From Pseudomonadota bacterium (GTDB lineage Bacteria > Pseudomonadota > Gammaproteobacteria > Steroidobacterales > Steroidobacteraceae), in assembly GCA_028067895.1 (NCBI GenBank), contig JAPTUI010000430.1, positions 5,456-31,556 on the forward strand: DNA of 26,101 bases. Direction: 5' to 3'. Each line of letters starts with the position of its first letter. The first letter of the stretch is position 1. The notes below the pieces were generated by a model. It did no database searches and had not been told where the DNA came from. It was given only the letters and a program-made list of their open reading frames with translations. Below, in pieces: positions 7,107 to 15,627 of this stretch. A program made the translations under genes and the position numbers.

Positions 7107-9422
7107 TCACGCGGTCAGCAGGCTATAGAGCTCGTCCTCCTGGGCGAAGTGAAGGCTGAGGATGGCATGCAAGCCGTACAGCAGCCGGTGCATGTCGCGC
7201 AGATCCTCCGGCGAGGGACCGGTCGACGGCAGCTGTGCGACCCGCCGCGCAAACAATCGACTCAACCGACGGATCTCACCATGGGTGTGGATCAGCGGGC
7301 CGGTCGGGTTCTCCCCAGCGAGCAGGCTCTCGAGGATGGGATACACCGTCTGCTGTTCGTGGTTCTCGTGGGGCAGCAACTCTTCTTCGAGCATCTGCGC
7401 CGTCCGCTGCAGCTGTGCCCGCGCTTCTGCCGGTGGCAGCGCATCGAGGCGCACCGCCAGCTCGGCGAGTTCGCTGACGCGCGGGCGCAGCGACTGGTGG
7501 GTCTTGTCGAGCGCCCGGGCCAGCTGGGCCGCCTCGGGACTCACCGCCGCGCCCGGCAAGCGACCGCCGAGCGCCCGCAGTGCATTCAGAATCACCAGGA
7601 CATCGATGACTTCTTGCAGCAACGCCCCGGCGATCGGCGGGAGGAAGCCTGCCGCGGCGAACCCCATCGCCACAACGGACAGGCCCATGCCCGTCCAGAC
7701 GCTCTGCAGCGCAATGTTCCGCGTGCGGCGCGCGATGCTCAGCGCGCGCGCGACGTCTTCAAAGCGGTCCGAGGTGAGAACGATGTCGGCCGCCTCGGAG
7801 GCAGCGGTGGCTCCTCTGGCGCCCATGGCAATGCCGACATCGGCCAGGGCCAGAGCAGGCGCGTCGTTGATCCCGTCCCCGACCATCGTCGTGATGCCCT
7901 CGCGGCGAGCCGTACGGACGACTTCGACTTTTTCGTCTGGCGCGCGCTCGGCGAACACCCGATCGATGCCGAGCGCATCGCCGACGAGCTCCGCCACATC
8001 GGGATGGTCTCCGGTGACGAGGTGAATCCGTCGCACACCGCTCTGGCGCAGCGTGCGCAGGACTCGGGGCGCCTCGGGCCGGATGTGATCTTGCAGGAGC
8101 ATGGCGCCGGCGAGCGCGCCGTCGATGGCAACGAAGACGCACGAGGATCCATCCGCCGCCGCCCGAAGCTCGATCGATCGAACGGCTTCAGTACGATCGA
8201 CACCGGGCGTCACGTATTCGTACTGCCCGACGGCGACGCGGCGTCCGGCAACAGTTCCACTAATGCCGAATCCCATCTGCTCGTGGACCTCGCCCGGGAA
8301 ATCCAGCGTCAGCTGTCGGGCGCGCGCCGCCTCCAGAATCGCCGGGGCGAAGGGATGAACCGACATCTGTTCGAGGGCAGCGGCATGGCGCAGGAGCTCA
8401 TCGACCGAGAGCTCCCCAGTCGTGTCCACGGCGACTACGGCGGGACGGGCCGCTGTCACCGTGCCGGTCTTGTCGAGTAGAACGACCTCGGTGCGCGCCA
8501 AGCCCTCCAGGGGCGCGCCGCCCTTCATGATGATGCCCATGCGAGCCGCACGGGACACCCCGGCCATGATGGCCGCGGGCACGGCGAGAATCAGCGGACA
8601 GGGCGTCGCGACCACCAGCACGGCCAGCGCGCGCTGCGCGTCCCCGGACACCCACCATGCCGCCGCGGACACGGCCAAGGTCGCCGCGAGAAAGGCCAGC
8701 GCGTATCGATCCGCGAGTCGTGCCACGGGGGCCTTGGAGGTCTCGGCCGCCTGCACCAGTCGAACGATTGCGGCGTACGTACTGTCGGCCGCCGCAGCCG
8801 TCACCCGCAGTTCGAACGGACCGCCGGCGTTGCTCGCGCCGCTGCGCACCGGCGCGCCGGCGGCGATCTTGACCGGCCGTGACTCCCCGGTGAGCGAGGA
8901 CTCGTCGACGACCGCGCCCTGTGGACCGACGAGACCGTCGACAGGAACGACCTCGCCTGATTTGACCAGCAGGACGTCCCCTACCGTTACGTCCTGAACC
9001 GCAACATCGGCGTAAGCGTCGCCACTTCCTCGATGCGCGATGCGCGGCGCACGGCTGACCAGACTGCTCAGTTCGCGCCGCGCGCGCGCCGTGGCGTACT
9101 GCTCGAGCGCCATGCCGCTCGCCAGCATGGCCGCGATGATGGCGCCGGCCAGGTACTGCCTGAGCAGTAACGCTCCGAGCATCGCCAGCAGCGCGATGAG
9201 ATCGACGCCGATGTCCCCACGCAGAAGGCCCCGAGCGGTGTGATAGGCGGTGACGGCGATGACGACGCTCGTCACGGCTCCGAGGACAATCCGGCTCAGC
9301 GCGAGGTCGCCGACTGCCGCGGCCACGCCCGCCGCAGCCAGTGCAGCAAGCACGACGCCCAGCAGCGTAAACGGCTGCCCCGCAATCGCGCGCAGCACGG
9401 CAGTGGCGGGAGATCTGCTCAA
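7107..9422 (-). CDS. P1B-type metal-transporting ATPase with C-terminal hemerythrin-like domain
   Basis: A 771-aa heavy-metal P-type ATPase of the inner membrane, probably an exporter. There is no N-terminal metal-binding domain. Visible parts are actuator TGES (178-181), membrane metal motif TPCP with Cys275, phosphorylation site DKTGT with Asp317, a nucleotide-domain His-Pro in SVHPFAP, and hinge GDGIND (515-520). After the last helices, residues about 630-771 form a hemerythrin/HHE-like domain with candidate diiron ligands H642, H685, E689 (HENHE), H712/H714, H752, H758 and D763 (HFAQED). TPC in the membrane plus a hemerythrin tail matches the P1B-5 group, whose studied member Nia of Sinorhizobium is linked to nickel and iron. 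Metal choice here is therefore inferred, perhaps Fe/Ni/Co. The longest frame starts at a TTG at 9422 with no good Shine-Dalgarno, so the start is uncertain. It lies 26 bp downstream of the secreted-protein gene. Confidence 0.93.
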   Translation of the reverse strand: MSRSPATAVLRAIAGQPFTLLGVVLAALAAAGVAAAVGDLALSRIVLGAVTSVVIAVTAYHTARGLLRGDIGVDLIALLAMLGALLLRQYLAGAIIAAMLASGMALEQYATARARRELSSLVSRAPRIAHRGSGDAYADVAVQDVTVGDVLLVKSGEVVPVDGLVGPQGAVVDESSLTGESRPVKIAAGAPVRSGASNAGGPFELRVTAAAADSTYAAIVRLVQAAETSKAPVARLADRYALAFLAATLAVSAAAWWVSGDAQRALAVLVVATPCPLILAVPAAIMAGVSRAARMGIIMKGGAPLEGLARTEVVLLDKTGTVTAARPAVVAVDTTGELSVDELLRHAAALEQMSVHPFAPAILEAARARQLTLDFPGEVHEQMGFGISGTVAGRRVAVGQYEYVTPGVDRTEAVRSIELRAAADGSSCVFVAIDGALAGAMLLQDHIRPEAPRVLRTLRQSGVRRIHLVTGDHPDVAELVGDALGIDRVFAERAPDEKVEVVRTARREGITTMVGDGINDAPALALADVGIAMGARGATAASEAADIVLTSDRFEDVARALSIARRTRNIALQSVWTGMGLSVVAMGFAAAGFLPPIAGALLQEVIDVLVILNALRALGGRLPGAAVSPEAAQLARALDKTHQSLRPRVSELAELAVRLDALPPAEARAQLQRTAQMLEEELLPHENHEQQTVYPILESLLAGENPTGPLIHTHGEIRRLSRLFARRVAQLPSTGPSPEDLRDMHRLLYGLHAILSLHFAQEDELYSLLTA

Positions 9423-9448
9423 TCGAGTTGCGTGTTCAGGGCGTACCG

Positions 9449-10171
9449 TCAGACGGGCGGATGTTCACCTCGTCGAGGCTGACGCTCCCGCTCGCGCTGC
9501 TGCTGCTGCTGCTGCTGCTGCGGGTTCGGGCGCTGCTGCTGATAGCGCGGCTGCGGGCGGGGACGTTCACGGCCCTGCGGCCCGGGATGCTGCGGGAAGC
9601 GGTAATAGCGATTCTCCAGGGTCCGCTGCTCGCGCGGCCCCGGGTAGCGCTGTTGTGGGTAGCTGCGCTGATAGCGCGGCAGCGGTGCACGGGGCGGCGG
9701 CGCGCGTCGGTTCCATCGATCCCAGTCAGGGCGGCTGTGCTGCCAGCGCGGGCCCCAATGCTGTGCCCAGCGCGGCGGCTCATTGCGACTCCAATGCAGG
9801 AAGAATGGCGGCGGACGTCGATAGAAGCCGACCGGAACCCGCAGAATGAAATCCGGCACACGCTCCGGAGGCACCAGATACCACGGACCGTTGTACCAGG
9901 TGCTCGAGTACCACGCATCATCCGCGAACGTCCAGTAGTAGCCGTCGTAGAAGAACAAATTGACGTCGAGATCCGGGGCGTAATAGACGGGATAACCAGG
10001 CACCGGCACCAGATCCGGATAAGCCGGTACATTGATCCCGATCCGCATGCCCGGCACGGCGACACCCACACCGATGCTCACCTGCGCCACGGCAGCGCTC
10101 TGGACTGCTCCGAGGACGCACGCGGCGAGTGCAGCACTTTGCAGTGCGCGCTTGAAGGGATGTACTGCCAT
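9449..10171 (-). CDS. Secreted Tyr/Trp/Pro-rich protein with Gln/Arg-rich tail
   Basis: A 240-aa exported protein of unknown function. The ATG at 10171 has GGGAG seven bases upstream. It gives a signal peptide ending SAAVAQ, so a periplasmic or outer-membrane site is likely. The middle part is aromatic (VNLFFYDGYYWTFADDAWY, then STWYNGPWYLVPPERVP). This resembles proteobacterial proteins with YxW-type repeats that are annotated as hypothetical or as YXWGXW-repeat proteins. The last 100 residues are rich in Pro, Arg, Trp and Gln. They include a run of eight Gln encoded by CAG triplets at about 9498-9521. The gene is 26 bp upstream of the metal ATPase gene on the same strand, so co-transcription is likely. 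A role at the envelope in metal or stress response is only a guess from context. Confidence 0.75.
   Translation of the reverse strand: MAVHPFKRALQSAALAACVLGAVQSAAVAQVSIGVGVAVPGMRIGINVPAYPDLVPVPGYPVYYAPDLDVNLFFYDGYYWTFADDAWYSSTWYNGPWYLVPPERVPDFILRVPVGFYRRPPPFFLHWSRNEPPRWAQHWGPRWQHSRPDWDRWNRRAPPPRAPLPRYQRSYPQQRYPGPREQRTLENRYYRFPQHPGPQGRERPRPQPRYQQQRPNPQQQQQQQQRERERQPRRGEHPPV
9498..9521 (-). repeat. CAG trinucleotide tract (8 units) coding poly-Gln
   Basis: Eight consecutive CTG triplets on the plus strand, read as CAG (Gln) in the minus-strand gene. A further three-unit run lies about 12 bases away. Changes in unit number would keep the frame. Confidence 0.85.
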
Positions 10172-10370
10172 GAGTTTCTCCCGAATCAAAGAGGATTGCA
10201 CCCTGACTCGCCCGGCAAGGCACGTGTACCCGAGATCGGGCGCTGCGCCCAGGCGATCACCACACGGGGCGAACTTTCCTACGGTCTGAACGACGGCGCA
10301 TCAGAGAAACTACCTAGGCGGGTACAAGAAGGCGTGCCTCACGGGTCGCGCAGGACACGGGCCCGCATGA

Positions 10371-11234
10371 TCAGCCGATGCTCCGGAGTTCCTCCGCCGT
10401 CAACACAATACCTGCTGCGGCGATGTTCTCCTCCAAGTGCCCCATGGAGGCGGTCCCCGGAATCGGCACCACGACGGATGCCCGCTGCAGCAGCCACGCA
10501 ATCGCGGCCTGTGCGGCGGAAATCCCCCGACGCTCGGCGAGACGCGCCAATGCCGCAGGGACCTCTCCGCCAGCGGCATGCCGACCCGAACCCAGGGGTG
10601 CCCAGGGCAGGAACGCCGTGCCACGCGCAGCGCAATGCTCGAGGACGTCATCACCGTGGCGGTCCTGAATGTTGAAACGATTCTGCACCGCAACCACCGG
10701 CACCACGCGCTCGCAGCGACGCAACTCCTCGAGGGTCACATTGGATACACCGATATGACGCACCTTCCCCTCGGCACGCAGTCGCCCGAGTTCACCGACG
10801 GATTCCTCCAGCGGCACGGCGGGATCCGGGGCATGCAGCTGATACAAATCGATGCGCTCGCGTCTGAGTCGTTTCAGGCTGGCCTCGCACGCCTCGCGCA
10901 GGTGCGCCGGGCGAGCATCTCGAACCCACTCTCCAGGGCCTGGCCGAACCAAGCCGCCTTTGGTAGCGATGACCAGATCAGCCGGGTAGGGATACAATGC
11001 GCGGGCCAGGAGATTTTCACTGACCTCCGGACCGTAGGCATCAGCCGTATCGATGAAGTTGACTCCGAGGTGCACGGCCCGACGCAGCAAGCGTACCGCC
11101 ACGGATATGTCCGGCGGGTTGCCCCACACGCCTGGACCGGTAATGCGCATCGCCCCGAAGCCAAGACGATGAATCCTCAGTTCACCCCCTAGCACAAGCT
11201 GCGCGCCGAGTGAAGCATCGGGACTCGAGTTCAC
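10371..11234 (-). CDS. Aldo/keto reductase (YdbC-like)
   Basis: A 287-aa cytoplasmic NADPH-dependent oxidoreductase of the aldo/keto reductase superfamily. The catalytic tetrad is visible as Asp62, Tyr67 (IDTADAYGPE), Lys92 (ATKGG) and His134 (LYQLHAPD). The C-terminal cofactor region reads PIPGTASMGHLEEN. The N-terminal LGFGAMRITGPGVWGNP pattern is like E. coli YdbC, a predicted pyridoxal-type reductase, but the true substrate is unknown. The start is a GTG at 11234 without a strong Shine-Dalgarno. The permease gene ends 163 bp upstream on the same strand; a functional link is not evident. Confidence 0.9.
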   Translation of the reverse strand: MNSSPDASLGAQLVLGGELRIHRLGFGAMRITGPGVWGNPPDISVAVRLLRRAVHLGVNFIDTADAYGPEVSENLLARALYPYPADLVIATKGGLVRPGPGEWVRDARPAHLREACEASLKRLRRERIDLYQLHAPDPAVPLEESVGELGRLRAEGKVRHIGVSNVTLEELRRCERVVPVVAVQNRFNIQDRHGDDVLEHCAARGTAFLPWAPLGSGRHAAGGEVPAALARLAERRGISAAQAAIAWLLQRASVVVPIPGTASMGHLEENIAAAGIVLTAEELRSIG

Positions 11235-11397
11235 GGGCGGGGCCCCTTAACCAACGGCATCACGCTTGTCATACGCCGGCAGCGATTACCCGGATTGCAC
11301 GCCGGATGCCTCCACGGATCAAGGCACAAGCGCCAATCGATCGCCGCGCGGAGCTATGAGCGGGCCACTACCCCGACCGTTCGCAGATTGCGCAAAC

Positions 11398-13035
11398 TCA
11401 CGGCGCAGGCTCCATATCCTGCGCGAGGGCGCGCGAATCCACTCCGCTCGAACCTAATGTCTTGACCCGCTCGGCGCAGCGTTGCGCCTCAATGGAGCTC
11501 TGGCCCGAGCGCAGCGCGATCCACAGGATGACAAGACTGAATCCCGCAATGATCCACATTCCGGTGAAGAAGCCGATCACTCCGCGCCCCCCCATGACCC
11601 CACTCGGACCAAGATCACTCACCAGCCACATGCCACCCAGATACGGAATGGTCCACCACGCCTGTTGCCAGCCGAGCTCACTGACAGGTCTACGGCGGAT
11701 CACCAAGAACCACAGTAGGTACGCAATGATGTACGCGAAGACCGCGCTGAACATCCATTTTGCAACTGCGTATCCGGTCCAGTAGATGATCCAGTTCGAC
11801 GCTATGAAGGCGATGGGTGCGAGCACTCCAGCTGCCTTGAGTCGAAACGGACGCGGCGCATCCGGCAGCGCGGTGCGCAGTCTCAGGAGAATGACCGGAC
11901 CTATGCTGTACGACAGCACCGTAATCAGCGAGACCGCCGACACCAGCTTCTGCCAGGACGGGAATGGGAAGAAGAACATCACCCCGACGAAGTAAGTGAC
12001 TACCAATCCCACCCAGGGCACGCCGTGCCGATTCAGGTTCGTCACCTGCTGCGGCGCATTGCCCATCTCGCCTGCAGCCATGATGATGCGTGGACTCGCG
12101 GCAATGTAGATAAACGCCGTTCCGAGCGGCGAGATGAGCGCATCAACGTACAGCAGCACGGCCCACCAAACCGCGCCCACGGTCACCGCAATGGCCGCCA
12201 GTGGGCCAAACATACCCGTAAAATGCAGATGACCCCATCCGGCGCGCATGTCCTCGGGCCGAAGCGCCGTAATGAACGACACCTGCAGCCCAACGTAGAT
12301 CAACATCCCGATCACGACCGAGATGATGAGTGCGATAGGCACATAGCGACTCGGATTTCGGGTTTCACCGGCCAGCGCAATGGCTTGCTGGAAGCCGAAA
12401 AAGCTGAAGATGATACCGGCGGTCGCGACCGCCGTGAACACGCCGCTGACCGGCGTGCTGTGCACGTGCGAAACCATATTGTGCGGATGAAAAGAATACG
12501 CCATCAAGATGCCGATGGTGGCGATCGGAATGATCACCTTCCACCAAGTGGCGACGCTGTTTATGGCAATGACCCAGCGTACCGCAAGAAAGTTGAGCCC
12601 CACCGTCACGGCGAGCAAGAATGCCGCGATCGAAATGCCACGACCGGTCATCAGTCCGGAATGCGGATAAATGAGTCCCGGCAGATAGTTATTGGCGTAA
12701 GTCAGCACCGCACTGACCTCGACAGGCGGGACGGAGACAAATGCCAGAAACAGAATCCAAGTCCAGATTTTTCCGACAAAGTCGCCATGACTGACATGAG
12801 TCATGTGAACCAGGGCACCTGAGTTCGGGAACATGGTCGCGAGTTCAGCGAACACGAATGCCAGGAACAATATGGAAACGGCGCCAATGATCCAGGACCA
12901 TACACTGCGCGGCCCCGCTTGCGTTGCCGCATGCAACGCGCCGAACAGCCACCCTGAGCCGATAATACTGCCGAGACTGGCGTACAGAAGGCCGATCAAT
13001 CCTGCATCGCGTCTGAGCTTTGCGGGGCCTGCCAT
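11398..13035 (-). CDS. APC-family amino-acid permease
   Basis: A 545-aa polytopic inner-membrane transporter of the amino acid-polyamine-organocation superfamily, with about 12-13 hydrophobic helices. The first helix carries the family's glycine-rich substrate loop (LYASLGSIIGSGWLFGA). The sixth helix has the broken pattern GIIFSFFGFQQAIALAGETRNPSR typical of APC permeases. The substrate is not clear; amino acids are most likely. The ATG at 13035 is preceded by GAGGTG at good spacing. The C-terminal soluble tail of about 35 residues is not conserved-looking. It lies 159 bp downstream of a peptidase gene on the same strand, with a strong hairpin between. Uptake of amino acids released by that peptidase is a plausible but unproven link. 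Confidence 0.9.
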   Translation of the reverse strand: MAGPAKLRRDAGLIGLLYASLGSIIGSGWLFGALHAATQAGPRSVWSWIIGAVSILFLAFVFAELATMFPNSGALVHMTHVSHGDFVGKIWTWILFLAFVSVPPVEVSAVLTYANNYLPGLIYPHSGLMTGRGISIAAFLLAVTVGLNFLAVRWVIAINSVATWWKVIIPIATIGILMAYSFHPHNMVSHVHSTPVSGVFTAVATAGIIFSFFGFQQAIALAGETRNPSRYVPIALIISVVIGMLIYVGLQVSFITALRPEDMRAGWGHLHFTGMFGPLAAIAVTVGAVWWAVLLYVDALISPLGTAFIYIAASPRIIMAAGEMGNAPQQVTNLNRHGVPWVGLVVTYFVGVMFFFPFPSWQKLVSAVSLITVLSYSIGPVILLRLRTALPDAPRPFRLKAAGVLAPIAFIASNWIIYWTGYAVAKWMFSAVFAYIIAYLLWFLVIRRRPVSELGWQQAWWTIPYLGGMWLVSDLGPSGVMGGRGVIGFFTGMWIIAGFSLVILWIALRSGQSSIEAQRCAERVKTLGSSGVDSRALAQDMEPAP

Positions 13036-13134
13036 GAGTGCACCTCAAACTGATGGGTAGAGTTGCAAGCCATCATTCACGTCCGAACAAAAGAGACGCG
13101 AAGGACGATGAAACGTGCCGCGGCACACGAGTAG

Positions 13135-13175
13135 CGCCGTGCCGCCGCCGGCAAAACACCGGCGGCGGTACGGCG
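13135..13175 (-). terminator. Strong GC hairpin, terminator-like
   Basis: Two arms of 17 bases (13135-13151 and 13159-13175) pair fully, counting one G-U, around a 7-base loop CAAAACA. It lies 20 bp after the stop of the peptidase gene and before the permease start. No T-run follows on the minus strand, so it may act as an attenuator, a processing or stability hairpin, or a weak terminator. Confidence 0.6.
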
Positions 13176-13194
13176 TGAGTGGATCACTCGCAGC

Positions 13195-15384
13195 TCAATG
13201 CGCCGTCGACGGCGCCGTGGACTTCAGCAAAGCGGCAGGCACCTGCTTGATGCCGAGATTGTAAGCCTCGAATCCCCAGACGTCGGCCGACTGAGCAATC
13301 TGCTTGTCGAGCGGCATATAAATGTGGCTGGTTGCTCCCGTCGTGTGCAGCAGGATCGGGTTGGCACAAGCCTGCGCATGCTGCAGCGCCGCGGTGAACT
13401 TGAACTCGTGCATCGGAACCACCCGGTCGTCGTCCCACGATGTCGTGATCAGCGTCGGCGGATAACACGTTCCTTGCTTGACGTTCTGCAGCGGCGAGTA
13501 GGCATACAGCCACTTGAATGCTTTAGGATTGCTCGAAAGGCCGTATTCCGGCGCCCAGAGTGCGCCGCCGGAGAAGTCCTGATAACGAAGCATATCGAGC
13601 ACGCCATGCCCGATGTATGCCGCACCAAACAGCTTGGGCCTCTGGGTGATGGAAGCGCCGGTCAACAGCCCACCGTTCGAGTAGCCCTGGATACCCAGGT
13701 GCGCCGACGACGTATAGCCTTTCTTGATCAGGTACTTCGCCGCCCAAGCGAAATCGTTGAACACGTTCTGCTTGTTCCCCAACATGCCGGCCCGGTGCCA
13801 CTTCTGTCCGTAGACGCCGCCTCCACGCAGATTGGGAACGGCATAGACGCCACCGAGCTCGAGCCAGACCGACAGCATGGGATTGAAGTACGGCGTGATG
13901 GTGATGTCGAACCCACCGTAACCATAAAGGACGGTCGGATTGAGTCCATCGCGCTTAACATTTCGGGCCGAGACGATGAACATCGGCACCCGGGTACCGT
14001 CTTTGGAGTGATAGAAGACCTGACGGACTTCGTAAGGTGCCGCCTTGAAATCGAGCTTCGGCTTGAACACCGTCGTTTCGGTACCGGTGCGCACCTCATA
14101 ACGGTAGATACGCTCCGGATACAGAAACGAGGTAAAGCCGTAATAAATTGCTGGTGAATCCATGCGCGCGGACACCGCGGTGACCGTACCGAGTGTCGGC
14201 AGGGAGACCGCGCGCAGCTTCTTCCCGTTCAAGTCGTATAGACGCAACCGGCTGGTCGCCACAACCTCCGCATCGACCAACAGATGGCCGCCAGCGAGCG
14301 AGGCTCCCTGGATAACCCCTTTGCCTTGAGGCACCACGGTTCGCCAGTGGGCCGGAGCCGGCATGTTGAGATTTGCCGCTACGATGCGCCCCCGTGGCGC
14401 GTCCAGAGTTGTCTGCAGGTAAACAGTATGTGCGACGGTACGCACGAAGGCGTATTCGGCGTCGTTTTTCGTGTAGAGGGGCCGCAGACGTGCGGTCACA
14501 TTCGGACGCAGCGGGTTACCGAGATTGGCAACGAAGAGTTCATTGTGCGTCGAAGTTCCGTTGACTAGCGTCACGAACAGATAGCGCCCGTTCTCGCTCA
14601 CTTGGCCGTTGATGATCCAGTGCGGCAAGTCCGGTCGTCGGTAGATCAATTTATCATCGCGCTGCGGCGTGCCGAGCGCATGGAAGTAGAGCGCCTGATT
14701 TACTACGGCGTCGTTGATTCGGTCGTTCTTCGGCGGCTTCGGATAGCGCGAATAGAAAAATCCGTTATCTCCGTTCGTCCATGCAATATTCGAGAATTTT
14801 ACCCAGTGCACCGCATCCGGCAGTGTCTTGCCGGTGGCCACATCCATGACGTGAACCGTCTGCCAATCGGAGCCGCCCTTGGACAATGCATAGGCGACAT
14901 ACCTTCCGTCCGGCGAGGGCTGGAAATCTGCCAAAGCGATCGATCCATTCGGCGAGAGCTTGTTCGGGTCAATCAGCACTCTCGGCTTCGCGGTCGGCGA
15001 ATCCTGTACGTAGAGGACTGATTGATTCTGCAGACCGGAATTGCGTCGAAAGAAGATCCGGGATCCAGCAACCTGTACCGGCGTCGTCTCTTTGGCGTAA
15101 TTTGCCAGCTGTGTGAGCCGCTGCTTGATCCAACCACGCACCGGGATTTTGGCGAGATAGGCATTCGTCAGCCGATTCTCCGCGTCCACCCAGCGATGGA
15201 GCGCTGCGCTCTTCATATTCTCCATCCACTGGTAGGGGGCAGGCACGCGCGTTCCGAAATATACGTCGACGGTCTTGTCTCGACGCGCATGCGGATAGTG
15301 CAGAGACGTTGGGTGAGTTGCGTGCGAACTCGAGCAGGCCGCGAGCAGCAACGTCAGAAAGGCGGCGGAAATCACAGCTTTCAT
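13195..15384 (-). CDS. Prolyl oligopeptidase family (S9A) lipoprotein
   Basis: A 729-aa serine peptidase of family S9A, predicted to be anchored as a lipoprotein: MKAVISAAFLTLLLAAC has a lipobox with Cys17. The N-terminal part (YPHARRDKTVDVYFGTRV, then PYQWMEN) matches the start of prolyl oligopeptidases, and residues about 90-430 form the beta-propeller. The C-terminal alpha/beta-hydrolase domain has nucleophile Ser569 (GYSNGG), acid within DDDRVVP (651-653) and His687 (TTGATSHIYMP). It should cleave short peptides, usually after Pro, in the periplasm or at the outer membrane. Length is normal for the family. The start at 15384 is an ATG. The gene is divergent from glpK across 243 bp and is followed by the hairpin at 13135-13175. 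Confidence 0.93.
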   Translation of the reverse strand: MKAVISAAFLTLLLAACSSSHATHPTSLHYPHARRDKTVDVYFGTRVPAPYQWMENMKSAALHRWVDAENRLTNAYLAKIPVRGWIKQRLTQLANYAKETTPVQVAGSRIFFRRNSGLQNQSVLYVQDSPTAKPRVLIDPNKLSPNGSIALADFQPSPDGRYVAYALSKGGSDWQTVHVMDVATGKTLPDAVHWVKFSNIAWTNGDNGFFYSRYPKPPKNDRINDAVVNQALYFHALGTPQRDDKLIYRRPDLPHWIINGQVSENGRYLFVTLVNGTSTHNELFVANLGNPLRPNVTARLRPLYTKNDAEYAFVRTVAHTVYLQTTLDAPRGRIVAANLNMPAPAHWRTVVPQGKGVIQGASLAGGHLLVDAEVVATSRLRLYDLNGKKLRAVSLPTLGTVTAVSARMDSPAIYYGFTSFLYPERIYRYEVRTGTETTVFKPKLDFKAAPYEVRQVFYHSKDGTRVPMFIVSARNVKRDGLNPTVLYGYGGFDITITPYFNPMLSVWLELGGVYAVPNLRGGGVYGQKWHRAGMLGNKQNVFNDFAWAAKYLIKKGYTSSAHLGIQGYSNGGLLTGASITQRPKLFGAAYIGHGVLDMLRYQDFSGGALWAPEYGLSSNPKAFKWLYAYSPLQNVKQGTCYPPTLITTSWDDDRVVPMHEFKFTAALQHAQACANPILLHTTGATSHIYMPLDKQIAQSADVWGFEAYNLGIKQVPAALLKSTAPSTAH

Positions 15385-15561
15385 TTAATGAGGTCCCCCA
15401 GATATCGGCTGTAAGCGGTCCATGATAGCACACGCCATTGGCGCATCCGCGCAGGGCGTGGAACGGGGATCCCTTCACATTGAACACGGCCACGAGGCGC
15501 ATGAGTCCCACTAGACACAGGCGCAAGCTAACCGGAACTCCGATTCGATCCTGCGTCCGGC

Positions 15562-15590
15562 TTGGTAGACTACCTGCGTGCAGTTACATA
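15562..15590 (+). promoter_or_regulatory. Possible sigma70-type promoter for glpK
   Basis: TTGGTA (15562-15567) and TACATA (15585-15590) are spaced by 17 bases and lie 37 bp before the glpK start. The -35 matches four of six consensus bases and the -10 is poor. CGAACAT at 15603-15609 resembles half of an enteric GlpR site, but a second half is not clear. Confidence 0.25.
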
Positions 15591-15627
15591 GCGTGTACTC
15601 GGCGAACATCAATCCACGAGGCTTCGC

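Noticed and set aside
7089..8480. 463-codon plus-strand open frame opposite the metal ATPase
   Set aside because: No recognisable motif; it lies wholly over a well-supported gene in another frame.
10238..10250. GGGCGCTGCGCCC inverted repeat
   Set aside because: The one-base centre leaves too little loop for a stable RNA hairpin, and such short palindromes are common in GC-rich DNA.
9428..10675. 415-codon plus-strand open frame over the secreted-protein and reductase genes
   Set aside because: It spans two minus-strand genes and the gap between them, is leucine/arginine-rich from CTG repeats, and has no family character.
12025..12822. 265-codon plus-strand open frame opposite the APC permease
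   Set aside because: It is His/Arg/Asp-rich antisense of membrane helices; the permease is clear.
15594..15609. Possible GlpR operator before glpK
   Set aside because: Only CGAACAT resembles a half-site; the other half does not match, and no GlpR gene is in the window.
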